Shown here: positions 8,444 to 16,669 of the stretch, in pieces
How positions within the stretch are numbered: the stretch's first letter is position 1
How the letters are laid out: every line of letters begins with the position of its first letter
Source of the DNA: Oscillibacter sp.
GTDB lineage: Bacteria; Bacillota; Clostridia; Oscillospirales; Oscillospiraceae
Direction: 5' to 3'
Assembly: GCA_020025415.1 (NCBI GenBank)
Contig: JAHHSB010000010.1
Span: 1 to 17,020, forward strand
Length of the DNA stretch: 17,020 nucleotides
Position numbers and translations under genes: made by a program
The notes under the pieces: generated by a model
Told to the model about the DNA's origin: nothing
Database searches by the model: none
The model's input: the letters and a program-made list of their open reading frames with translations, nothing else

Positions 8444-8508
8444 CGCAATGTTGCACAATATTTGAAAGCTTTCTTGGGTAATTTTTCATATTCTGACGGA
8501 GGCAGGGG

Positions 8509-9867
<1,359 letters not shown>

Positions 9868-9901
9868 GGTGATCTCCCCCTGTCTTGAAAAATAAGGTGT
9901 T

Positions 9902-9966
9902 CCGCCGGCCCTCTCCGGCGGCGGTTTTCGGCTTTTTATTATATAGGAAAAGCCAGGCTGGCGCAA
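9902..9966 (-). promoter_or_regulatory. fumC promoter and leader hairpin
   Basis: On the minus strand a -35 TTGCGC (9961-9966) is separated by 17 nt from a perfect -10 TATAAT (9938-9943). The leader then forms a GC hairpin, CCGCCGG (9902-9908) with CCGGCGG (9915-9921). Shortly after the hairpin comes TTATTTTT, which could make a weak attenuator, but this is speculative. Confidence 0.55.
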
Positions 9967-10061
9967 TTCTCTCCGCCCCCTTTTCTCCACCGGGTGCAGG
10001 GATTTTTTCCCTCCGGCAGCGGACAAGTCGCCGGAGGCCGGGGTTTTTGCCCGCCCCTTGC

Positions 10062-10090
10062 TTGACAGCCCCCGGCGGCTATGATACCGT
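10062..10090 (+). promoter_or_regulatory. Possible promoter for the small membrane protein-transketolase operon
   Basis: A perfect TTGACA lies at 10062-10067. At 17 nt the -10 would be TACCGT (10085-10090), a poor match; the better-looking TATGAT (10080-10085) is only 12 nt away. The position, directly before the first plus-strand gene, is right. The hexamer pairing is uncertain. Confidence 0.3.
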
Positions 10091-10111
10091 TAAGAAAAAG
10101 GGGGGAGGCAT

Positions 10112-10309
10112 ATGAACCTGCTTTGGGGCGTCCTGGCGCACTTGCTGCGCTGGCTGATCTTACTGGGCGCCTTTTTGTTTTTCGCCAAATTCTGCTTTGA
10201 CCCGGGCCGTGCCCCCTGGACCAGGGACGGCCGTCCCACGGAGGAGGGGCGGGACAAGGAATTCCCCGGCGGCATAGCGCCGGAAACTCATGACGATACG
10301 GAGGCTTGA
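10112..10309 (+). CDS. Small single-pass membrane protein of unknown function
   Basis: A 65-residue protein, MNLLWGVLAHLLRWLILLG and onward, with one predicted membrane segment at about residues 4-27 and a polar, charged C-terminal tail (RAPWTRDGRPTEEGRDKE and beyond). The ATG at 10112 has a strong GGGGGAGG site about 3 nt upstream. The stop codon ends 2 nt before the tktN start, and the tktN ribosome site GGAGG lies inside this gene's last codons, so translation is probably coupled. I do not recognise a family. The good ribosome site, GC-rich coding pattern and coupling argue that it is real. It might be a short anchor or a translated leader for transketolase. Confidence 0.65.
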   Translation: MNLLWGVLAHLLRWLILLGAFLFFAKFCFDPGRAPWTRDGRPTEEGRDKEFPGGIAPETHDDTEA

Positions 10310-10311
10310 AC

Positions 10312-11124
10312 ATGACAACACAGGACCTGACCCAGTTTTGTACCGAGGTCCGCAAGGACATCATCAACATGACGGCCAACGCCGGCAGCGGCCACCCCGG
10401 GGGCTCTCTGTCCGCGGTGGAGCTGGTGGCCTGCACCTTCTGCACCCAGATGCGGGTGGACCCCAAGAATCCCCACGATCCCAAGCGGGACCGCTTTGTC
10501 CTGAGCAAGGGCCACGCCGCCCCCTGCTACTACGGCGTGCTGGCCGAGCTGGGCTTTTTCTCCAAGGATGAGTTTGCCAACTTCCGGCAGCTCCACAGCA
10601 TCCTCCAGGGCCACCCGGACGCCAAGAAGGTACCGGGGATCGACGCCTCCACCGGCTCTCTGGGCCAGGGGCTGTCCATCGCCGTGGGCATGGCCCTGGG
10701 CGCCAAGGCCCAGGGGCTGGACACCCGGGTGTACTGCCTGTGCGGCGACGGCGAGTGCCAGGAGGGCCAGATCTGGGAGGCACTGATGTCCGCCGCCCAC
10801 TATCAGCTGGACAACCTGACAGTGCTCATCGACAACAACGGCCTGCAGATCGACGGTGCCAACGGCGAGGTCATGTCCCTAGGGGATCTGCCCTCCAAGC
10901 TCCGGGCCTTTGGCGCCCAGACGCTGGAGGTGGCCGACGGCAACGACATTGAGCAGGTGCTGGCAGCCCTGAACGCCCCCAGCCAGCCGGGCAAGCCCAA
11001 GTGTATCCTGGCCCACACGGTCAAGGGCAAGGGCGTGTCCTTTATGGAAAATCAGGTGGGCTGGCACGGCAAGGCGCCCAGCGCCGAGCAGCGGGCCCAG
11101 GCCCTGGCGGAGCTGGGCGGCTGA
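10312..11124 (+). CDS. tktN: Transketolase, N-terminal (thiamine-binding) subunit
   Basis: The diphosphate-binding half of a split transketolase, which moves two-carbon units between sugar phosphates in the non-oxidative pentose phosphate pathway. The 270 residues cover only the first domain. Visible are AGSGHPGGSLS with His28, LSKGHAAP with His68, and the thiamine diphosphate motif GDGECQEG (145-152) through DNNGLQIDG (174-182). The ATG at 10312 has GGAGG 7 nt upstream; an in-frame TTG at 10306 is less likely. The partner subunit is 102 nt downstream. Split transketolases are common in clostridia and archaea, so this is a normal arrangement and not a broken gene. Confidence 0.95.
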   Translation: MTTQDLTQFCTEVRKDIINMTANAGSGHPGGSLSAVELVACTFCTQMRVDPKNPHDPKRDRFVLSKGHAAPCYYGVLAELGFFSKDEFANFRQLHSILQGHPDAKKVPGIDASTGSLGQGLSIAVGMALGAKAQGLDTRVYCLCGDGECQEGQIWEALMSAAHYQLDNLTVLIDNNGLQIDGANGEVMSLGDLPSKLRAFGAQTLEVADGNDIEQVLAALNAPSQPGKPKCILAHTVKGKGVSFMENQVGWHGKAPSAEQRAQALAELGG

Positions 11125-11190
11125 GCCCCTCCGTCTGGAAAGCGGTGCCCTGGGCCGGTTTCGGCGGGGCGGACTGTACATAAAAATTCA

Positions 11191-11206
11191 CGGAAGGCAG
11201 CTTCCG
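11191..11206 (+). repeat. Short hairpin next to the tktC ribosome site
   Basis: CGGAAG (11191-11196), loop GCAG, CTTCCG (11201-11206), directly followed by AGGAAAGGA, the tktC ribosome site. It may tune translation of the second subunit. Six base pairs could also arise by chance. Confidence 0.35.
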
Positions 11207-11226
11207 AGGAAAGGACGAATATTGAA

Positions 11227-12150
11227 ATGGCAGAGAAGATCGCAACCCGCGAAGCTTACGGCAAGGCCCTGGTGGAGCTGGGCGGGCAGAATGAACAGGT
11301 AGTGGTGCTGGATGCAGACCTGGCCGGCGCCACCATGACCAAGTATTTCAAAGAAGCCTATCCCCAGCGCTTTTTCGATATGGGCATCGCCGAGTGCAAC
11401 ATGGTGGCTGCCGCCGCCGGCTTGTCCACCATGGGGCTCATCCCCTTTTGCTCCACCTTCGCCATGTTCGGCGCCGGCCGGGCCTATGAGCAGGTACGCA
11501 ATTCCATCGCCTATCCCAAGTTCAATGTCAAGCTCTGTATGTCTCATGCCGGCGTCTCCGTGGGCGAGGACGGCGGCAGCCACCAGTGCGTGGAGGATCT
11601 GGCCCTGATGCGGGTGATTCCGGGCATGACCGTCATCGTCCCCGCCGACGCCAACGAGGCCCGCAAGGCCGTGTTTGCCCTGGCGGAGATGCAGGGCCCG
11701 GCCTATTTGCGCCTGGCCCGTCTGGCCAGCCCCGTACTGGAAGAGCAGCCCTTCACCATCGGCAAGGCCAACGTCCTGCGGGAGGGCACGGACGTGGCCG
11801 TGTTTGCCTGCGGCCTGATGGTCTCCGAGGCGCTGGAGGCCGCCGAGACCCTGGCGGCCCAGGGCGTCAGCGCCGCCGTCATCAACGTTCACACCATCAA
11901 GCCCATCGACGCTGAGTGCCTCACCCGCTATGCCCGCCAGTGCGGCCGGGTGGTCACGGTGGAAGAGCACAGCGTCATCGGCGGCTTGGGCGACGCGGTG
12001 GCCTCCGTCCTCATGGGCCAGGTAGACTGCCGCTTTATGAAACTGGGCGTCCAGGACCAGTTTGGCCAGTCCGGCAAGGCCATGGACGTGCTGGAGGAGT
12101 ATCGCCTCACCGCCCCCCAGATCGCCGAGGATATCCGCAAGATCCTCTGA
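11227..12150 (+). CDS. tktC: Transketolase, C-terminal subunit
   Basis: Supplies the pyrimidine-binding and C-terminal domains of the split transketolase. The 307 residues show DADLAGAT near the start and GIAECNM, where the glutamate activates thiamine diphosphate in this family. The substrate-binding stretch SHAGVSVGEDGGSHQCVEDLALMR follows. The C-terminal domain runs from about residue 185 (NVLREGTDVAVFACG) to the end. The ATG at 11227 has GAAAGGA about 11 nt upstream. It lies after tktN, and both are needed for one active site. A two-subunit 1-deoxyxylulose-5-phosphate synthase or dihydroxyacetone synthase is less likely, given the typical split-transketolase pair. Confidence 0.95.
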   Translation: MAEKIATREAYGKALVELGGQNEQVVVLDADLAGATMTKYFKEAYPQRFFDMGIAECNMVAAAAGLSTMGLIPFCSTFAMFGAGRAYEQVRNSIAYPKFNVKLCMSHAGVSVGEDGGSHQCVEDLALMRVIPGMTVIVPADANEARKAVFALAEMQGPAYLRLARLASPVLEEQPFTIGKANVLREGTDVAVFACGLMVSEALEAAETLAAQGVSAAVINVHTIKPIDAECLTRYARQCGRVVTVEEHSVIGGLGDAVASVLMGQVDCRFMKLGVQDQFGQSGKAMDVLEEYRLTAPQIAEDIRKIL

Positions 12151-12154
12151 CAGC

Positions 12155-12190
12155 AAAAACGCCCCGGCACGCTCAGCGCGTGCCGGGGCG
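12155..12190 (-). terminator. Rho-independent terminator of the LacI-family gene, shared with tktC
   Basis: A perfect 13-bp stem, CGCCCCGGCACGC (12160-12172) with 12178-12190, loop TCAGC. On the minus strand the hairpin is followed by TTTTT (12155-12159), so it is canonical for the regulator gene. On the plus strand there is no U run after the hairpin, so it is at best a weak stop for tktC. Confidence 0.85.
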
Positions 12191-12228
12191 GTCATGCTCC
12201 AAACTCCGGGCCGGGGGCAGGCTGATGG

Positions 12229-13248
12229 TCAGTCCCGCTTCCCCGCACCCCAGGCCTCCGCCCGATTATAGGGCTGGTAGGCGCTGGTGAGCACTTTTTC
12301 AAAAATAGGCGCATCGGGATTTTCCACCCGCATAAGAATCTGCTCTCCCGCGGCGGTGCCCAGCTCTTCCACGGGCTGGATGATGCAGTCCATCTGATTG
12401 GCGTAAAGCTGGTAGAAGCGGGAGTCGTAGTCGATGAAGCTCACCAGGTCGATGTTCTCCATCAACCGGATGCCCTTTTTCTGCAGGTACATCATGGTGT
12501 CCGAGGCCATCAGCCCGTTGGTGACGATCACCGCGTCACAGCCCCGCTCCAACAGCTGGTCCAGGCAGCCGCAGGCGCTGTTTTCCATGGAGTCGCCGTA
12601 GCAGATCAGGCCGTCGTCCTGGGGCAGGCCGCAGTCCATCACCGCCTGCTGATAAGCGGTGATCCGCTCCCGGGTGGTGCTCAGCCGGGGCAGGCCGCCG
12701 ATGATGCCGATACGCTGGTCCCCCTTCCCCGCTAAGCGGCAGACGCTGCGGTAAATAGGCTGGAAGTTGGACACGCACAGCGAGGAGTACTTCTTCTCCT
12801 CAAACGTCCGATCCACCAGCACCGTGGGGAAGCCCGCGGGAATCAGGGCATCAAAGCGGGTAAAATCGTCGATGGTGGTGGCAATTAAAAGCCCGTCCAC
12901 CAGCCCGGCGGTGAGCAGGCGGATATTCCTCTCCTCCCGCTCTACATCCTCCTGGGTGTTGGCGATAATCAGATGATACCCCGCCACCGACAGCTGCCGC
13001 TCCACCGCCTCGATCATGGTGGCGAAAAAGCGGTTGCAGATATCCGGCACGATGAAGCCGATCGTCTTTTTCTTCCCCGTGCGGAAGCTCCGGGCGGAGG
13101 CGTCCGGGGTGTAGCCCAGCTGGGCAACGGCGTTGAACACCCGCTCCTTGGTCTCGGCGGAGACGTACCGGGTGGAGTTGATGGTGTGGGACACGGTGGC
13201 GGTGGATACCCCCGCCAGCTTTGCCACGTCGCTGATGGTTACTTTCAT
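12229..13248 (-). CDS. LacI-family transcriptional repressor
   Basis: A 339-residue LacI/GalR-type regulator. The helix-turn-helix is at residues 3-22 (TISDVAKLAGVSTATVSHTI), followed by the hinge region SARSFRTGKKKT and a periplasmic-binding-like effector domain from about residue 61 (TIGFIVPDICNRFF) to the end. The hinge has Phe where many members have Leu. The ATG at 13248 has GAGGGTGA upstream. Its own promoter is strong. The gene converges on tktC and is divergent from gap, and the shared upstream region holds LacI-type palindromes, so it probably controls gap and itself, and possibly sugar metabolism more widely. The ligand cannot be named. It is not assigned as CcpA because the palindrome is not a cre site. 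Confidence 0.92.
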   Translation of the reverse strand: MKVTISDVAKLAGVSTATVSHTINSTRYVSAETKERVFNAVAQLGYTPDASARSFRTGKKKTIGFIVPDICNRFFATMIEAVERQLSVAGYHLIIANTQEDVEREERNIRLLTAGLVDGLLIATTIDDFTRFDALIPAGFPTVLVDRTFEEKKYSSLCVSNFQPIYRSVCRLAGKGDQRIGIIGGLPRLSTTRERITAYQQAVMDCGLPQDDGLICYGDSMENSACGCLDQLLERGCDAVIVTNGLMASDTMMYLQKKGIRLMENIDLVSFIDYDSRFYQLYANQMDCIIQPVEELGTAAGEQILMRVENPDAPIFEKVLTSAYQPYNRAEAWGAGKRD

Positions 13249-13259
13249 ACATTCACCCT

Positions 13260-13333
13260 CTTGCGCAAAAGGTCGGTTTTTTGCGTAATCCTTTATGTTT
13301 TCAGAGTATATGCTCCCCCGGAGAGCGCGTCAA
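13260..13333 (-). promoter_or_regulatory. Promoter of the LacI-family gene with operator-like core
   Basis: On the minus strand a -35 TTGACG (13328-13333) and a -10 TATACT (13305-13310) are 17 nt apart, a near-consensus pair. Downstream in the leader, TTGCGCAA (13261-13268) repeats the central 8 bp of the palindrome before gap and sits just upstream of the ribosome site, fitting autorepression. Confidence 0.65.
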
Positions 13334-13431
13334 GAACCCATCGACCTTTTTGGGCATTTTTCCCCGTTTTCCCCAAGGAAAGCCTGTCCCTTTTGCACAA
13401 GTTGACCAGGTGAGATTTGCTATTTTGCCAG

Positions 13432-13460
13432 TTGCGGCCTATTTTGGATTGTGGTACTAT
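13432..13460 (+). promoter_or_regulatory. Candidate gap promoter
   Basis: TTGCGG (13432-13437) and TACTAT (13455-13460) are 17 nt apart in an AT-rich patch; TATAAA (13458-13463) overlaps. Transcription would start near 13467, some 80 nt before the gene. Each hexamer is imperfect, so the exact promoter is uncertain. Confidence 0.45.
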
Positions 13461-13480
13461 AAAGATGTAATCGATTAAAC

Positions 13481-13502
13481 AAAACGTTTGCGCAAACGTT
13501 TT
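13481..13502. promoter_or_regulatory. Perfect 22-bp palindrome, likely LacI-family operator for gap
   Basis: The core AACGTTTGCGCAAACGTT plus AA/TT on each side is fully self-complementary with a central CG, the standard shape of a LacI/GalR operator. It lies about 15-35 nt after the predicted gap start of transcription and 233 nt from the repressor start codon. This position fits a roadblock type of repression. Confidence 0.75.
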
Positions 13503-13509
13503 TTGATAG

Positions 13510-14568
<1,059 letters not shown>

Positions 14569-14587
14569 GCCCTGCCCTGTTTTCCCG

Positions 14588-14624
14588 CATCCCCTCCGCC
14601 AAACGGCGGGGGGGATGTTTTTTT
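14588..14624 (+). terminator. Rho-independent terminator of gap
   Basis: CATCCCCTCCGCC (14588-14600) pairs with GGCGGGGGGGATG (14605-14617) with a single G-U wobble, loop AAAC, followed by seven T (14618-14624). It begins 20 nt after the gap stop codon. Confidence 0.93.
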
Positions 14625-14885
14625 GCGCCGCCGGCGGGCACATAGGCGGCGGCTTTCGCCCCGCTTCTCTTTCCGGCGTGACGGGCGCGGCCGCCGGCCC
14701 TGCCAGGCCCAGCAGGTCTGCACCGGATCCCGCGGCGGCAGGCTATGCGCACTCCTTTAAAACAGGCGCAAAAAAAGGGACTCCGCCCTCCATCTTTCCA
14801 TGCAGACTCCCGTCCCGGCTCGCTCCCGGCCGGACCGCATCTCCCGCCGCTCCGCGGAAACAGCCCCAGTCCCCTGCGAGAATAA
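14625..14885. other. GC-rich intergenic stretch without recognised gene
   Basis: No reading frame here has a ribosome site plus protein-like composition. The stretch is GC-rich with many short CCGGC-type inversions. GGGAC (14777-14781) and GTCCC (14812-14816) bracket a 30-nt loop, and on the minus strand the pair is followed by seven T (14770-14776). This could be a second, weak terminator behind the proposed RNA. Confidence 0.5.
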
Positions 14886-14923
14886 ATTACAACCCCCCAA
14901 CCGTCCAACGCGGTTGGGGGGTT
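14878..14923 (-). terminator. Hairpin with U-rich tail at the end of the candidate RNA
   Basis: AACCCCCCAACCG (14891-14903) pairs perfectly with 14911-14923 across a 7-nt loop. On the minus strand the stem is followed by GTAATTTATTCTC, U-rich but not a pure U run. On the plus strand it is followed by ACAGCTC, so it works better for minus-strand transcription. Confidence 0.55.
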
Positions 14924-15432
14924 ACAGCTCAACGGGTTTTTCCAATACACTGAACCTCTTACTTTCTACGGAATCACGCTCAGAAGCTTTGTTTTGTCAA
15001 CCACTTGCCACGGGGCAAATCTCACTTGCTGGGGATCAGGGATTTCCATTCGTTCGCCAATCCTTAAAATCGCAGTTGCACGCAGTTTCTGCCGGGGCAT
15101 TGCCTAGGCTATGCTCGTGCGGCTCATCATAGTGAGGGCGTTTCGTTTTTGGTTACGTCTGTGATCCAGAATCCACTTGCTAGGGTATTTGCCTTGGGTC
15201 TGTCCTTGAATCCTTGCCTTGGGTTCTACCTGAGGAACGTTCCCCCGGGACACCGCCCGGACATTTGCTTGGGATTTTCCTTTAGGCCGGCCTTGGGTCT
15301 TTTGCCTTGGGTATTGCCTTAGGGTCATCGGGTCAAGCTTGCTGGGAAAAGGGTCTTCTTCTGAACGTCGCTGGGGAACAGATTCTTGGGAATCTTCCTT
15401 GGGACTAGCCCATGGGACTCACCCCTTTCTGT
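14886..15432 (-). ncRNA. Candidate large non-coding RNA with internal ACCCAAGGCAA-type repeats
   Basis: About 540 nt between a strong minus-strand promoter (15439-15467) and a 13-bp hairpin with U-rich tail (14878-14923). In RNA sense it carries a dozen or so degenerate copies of ACCCAAGGCAA, all in one orientation. Three are exact (15189-15199, 15214-15224, 15302-15312), with variants near 15002, 15023, 15099, 15174, 15264, 15289, 15314, 15336, 15383 and 15396. Short hairpins include AGATTC/GAATCT (15380-15395) and CCGGG/CCCGG (15245-15260). The base composition is clearly less GC-rich than the flanking genes. All minus-strand frames are broken by stops; the longest open frame (15104-15328) lacks a ribosome site and simply translates the repeats into K/R/Q/P-rich sequence. 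I cannot assign it to a known RNA family. Confidence 0.5.
15189..15325. repeat. Degenerate same-orientation repeats TTGCCTTGGGT
   Basis: Plus-strand TTGCCTTGGGT is exact at 15189-15199, 15214-15224 and 15302-15312, with TTGCCTTAGGGT at 15314-15325 and looser copies (TTTGCTTGGGA, GGCCTTGGGTC) between. Spacing is irregular (13 to 88 nt between the listed copies), unlike a CRISPR array, and no inverse copies were found, so the repeats cannot pair with each other. Confidence 0.75.
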
Positions 15433-15438
15433 GTCTAT

Positions 15439-15467
15439 AATGTACAACACTTTTAAATGTCTGTCAA
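15439..15467 (-). promoter_or_regulatory. Strong minus-strand promoter for the candidate RNA
   Basis: A perfect -35 TTGACA (15462-15467) and a -10 TACATT (15439-15444) are separated by exactly 17 nt in an AT-rich patch. Transcription would start near 15432. The first ATG downstream (15413) reads ATG GGC TAG, so no protein follows, although GAAAGGGGTGAG precedes it. Confidence 0.6.
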
Positions 15468-15622
15468 TAGTTTTTGTGAAAAATGTTTAGTTTTTTAATA
15501 TCCGCTCCATTGGCCCTGACCTGGGTAAAGAGGAGCGGCCGGGCTTCTTCCGCATCCGCTCCCCCAGGGGTGCCGGGCAGGGCCATGTAGCGCAAGACGC
15601 TCTCCACGTCCGCCGCCACTTC
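15464..15622 (-). pseudogene. Decayed 3' coding remnant, unknown protein
   Basis: A 52-codon frame reading EVAADVESVLRYMALPGTPGG and onward to ANGADIKKLNIFHKNY has GC-rich third positions and a protein-like composition. It starts just after an in-frame TGA, and no ribosome site precedes any start codon. Another frame upstream (from an ATG at 15692) runs into the same stretch, as if one base were lost or gained around 15620-15635. It looks like the tail of a degraded gene. The final codons overlap the -35 of the RNA promoter. I do not recognise the family, and a chance frame in GC-rich DNA remains possible. Confidence 0.3.
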
Positions 15623-15730
15623 TCACTTTTTGCAGCAGCTGCGGGGCACGCCCCCGCCAGAGAGCGGAAGCCGCCGGCATAGTCTGGTTCATAGATGCGT
15701 ATGGCGCGCCCTCTTTTTCTCTCTGGCGTG

Positions 15731-15763
15731 AAAAAGGGCGCCCGCCGCCTGGGGCGGGCGCCC
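15731..15763 (-). terminator. Rho-independent terminator of desulfoferrodoxin
   Basis: GGGCGCCCGCC (15736-15746) pairs perfectly with 15753-15763 across a 6-nt loop, followed on the minus strand by TTTTT (15731-15735). It begins 12 nt after the stop codon. Confidence 0.9.
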
Positions 15764-15775
15764 GCTGCGCCGCAC

Positions 15776-16153
15776 TTACAGTTTGGTCATCCACAGGCCG
15801 TGGAGATTGCAGTAGGCGTACACCGCCACCGGCTTGTCCCCAGTCAGGGCAAAGATCGCCTCCGGCGCGTTGCCAGGCTGCAGGGCCTTGCACTGGCCGC
15901 CCTGCTCGGTCTCCAGATAGATCCACTGGATGCTGTGCTCGGGGATCATGGGATGGGCCACGGACCCCACCGCCACCCGGACGGTGTCTCCCTCCACACT
16001 GACCACGGGCAGGTGCTTCTCACCGGCGGCCTCGGTGGTGTTGGGCACCAGGGCCTCCATCTTCTCCCCGCAGCAGATCACGGGCACGCCCGAGGCGTGG
16101 ACCATGCCGATCAGGTTGCCGCAGTGGCGGCAGATATAGAACTTCTCGCTCAT
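15776..16153 (-). CDS. dfx: Desulfoferrodoxin (2Fe superoxide reductase)
   Basis: Reduces superoxide to hydrogen peroxide without making oxygen, a cytoplasmic defence typical of anaerobes. The 125 residues match the family. The N-terminal desulforedoxin-like iron site uses Cys8, Cys11, Cys27 and Cys28 (YICRHCG and VICCGE). The catalytic iron site uses His47 (EKHLPV), His67 and His73 (AHPMIPEHSIQWI), Cys115 and His118 (CNLHGLW), with the conserved Lys46. All ligands are present, so it should be active. The ATG at 16153 has AAAGGAG 10 nt upstream; the longer open frame is leader. It stands alone between terminators, with a structured leader of about 100 nt. Rubredoxin, its usual electron donor, is not in view. 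Confidence 0.95.
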   Translation of the reverse strand: MSEKFYICRHCGNLIGMVHASGVPVICCGEKMEALVPNTTEAAGEKHLPVVSVEGDTVRVAVGSVAHPMIPEHSIQWIYLETEQGGQCKALQPGNAPEAIFALTGDKPVAVYAYCNLHGLWMTKL

Positions 16154-16172
16154 TGTTCCAATGCTCCTTTCC

Positions 16173-16261
16173 GTGCTCCGCTTCCCGGAGCACCTTGCAA
16201 ATCCTATTCCCCGGCGCTGCCGGGGACGTCCCCTGTGTCGGACGATTCCAGATTGATTGTA
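16173..16261 (-). promoter_or_regulatory. dfx promoter element and structured leader
   Basis: A good -10 TACAAT lies at 16256-16261 on the minus strand; no clear -35 is visible. The leader then contains GGGGACGTCCCC (16222-16233), CCCCGGC/GCCGGGG (16209-16225) and an 8-bp stem GTGCTCCG/CGGAGCAC (16173-16193) just before the ribosome site. The first two stems share bases 16222-16225, so they exclude each other. No known riboswitch was recognised. Confidence 0.45.
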
Positions 16262-16316
16262 CCACACCTGCCCCCGGCTTAAAAGCAAGGAAGCAAACTT
16301 TTCCCAAAACTATCCG

Positions 16317-16347
16317 AAAAAAGGCCGCCCCGCGAGCGGCCTTTTTT
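16317..16347 (-). terminator. Terminator of the DUF2089 operon (bidirectional form)
   Basis: GGCCGC (16323-16328) and GCGGCC (16336-16341) are flanked by six A (16317-16322) and six T (16342-16347), so the hairpin extends into A-U pairs and has a U run on either strand. It starts 4 nt after the stop codon of the membrane protein gene and insulates dfx from it. Confidence 0.9.
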
Positions 16348-16351
16348 CCTT

Positions 16352-16666
16352 TCACAGATCCTGCACATTCATCTTGTCCAGCTGGTCCCGGACCCGCCGC
16401 TTTTCCCGGCAGGCAAAGTAGATCCCCAGCAGCACAGCGGTGGGAATATTGCACAGCAGGAAGATCGCCAGCATCTGGGCCAGCATCTGAGCCACGCTCT
16501 GGCCCACCGACGCCACGTTCAGCACCATGATCAGGGCATACAGCAGCGTGATCCCCGGCAGGACCAGCCCCGGCCAGCGGCTCTTCCGCCGGGCCAGAAA
16601 AATCTCCAGCGCCACGGCGACCCCGATGATAACCAGTAAAATAAACAGATTCTTCGGCAGCAGCAT
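16352..16666 (-). CDS. Small three-helix membrane protein, unknown function
   Basis: A 104-residue hydrophobic protein with likely membrane segments at about residues 7-25, 31-53 and 60-86, a short basic loop (ARRKSRWPG) and a charged C-terminal tail (REKRRVRDQLDKM). The ATG at 16666 is 3 nt after the stop codon of the DUF2089 gene, and its ribosome site AAGGAGA lies within that gene's last codons, so the two are translationally coupled. I recognise no named family. The pairing suggests that the regulator and membrane protein act together, perhaps in an envelope response. That is inference from gene order only. Confidence 0.85.
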   Translation of the reverse strand: MLLPKNLFILLVIIGVAVALEIFLARRKSRWPGLVLPGITLLYALIMVLNVASVGQSVAQMLAQMLAIFLLCNIPTAVLLGIYFACREKRRVRDQLDKMNVQDL

Positions 16667-16669
16667 GCG

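Noticed and set aside
13410..13420. GTGAGATTTGC shared between the gap upstream region and the candidate RNA (15015-15025, minus)
   Set aside because: An 11-mer match is expected many times by chance in 17 kb, and the gap copy lies upstream of the predicted transcription start.
13481..13502. A cre site for CcpA
   Set aside because: The palindrome does not fit the cre pattern (WTGNNARCGNWWWCAW) well; its perfect symmetry and the adjacent LacI-type gene favour a dedicated operator.
15104..15328. A 74-codon minus-strand frame rich in K, R, Q and P within the candidate RNA
   Set aside because: No ribosome site precedes it; its content is only the translation of the ACCCAAGGCAA repeats, and the frame is not supported upstream or downstream.
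15174..15405. CRISPR array
   Set aside because: The repeats are short (about 11 nt), degenerate and irregularly spaced, with no uniform spacers and no cas genes.
15495..15692. A 65-codon minus-strand ORF beginning MNQTMPAAS
   Set aside because: Weak ribosome site and arginine/glycine-rich second half; the alternative frame over the same bases looks more protein-like, so it is treated as part of a decayed region.
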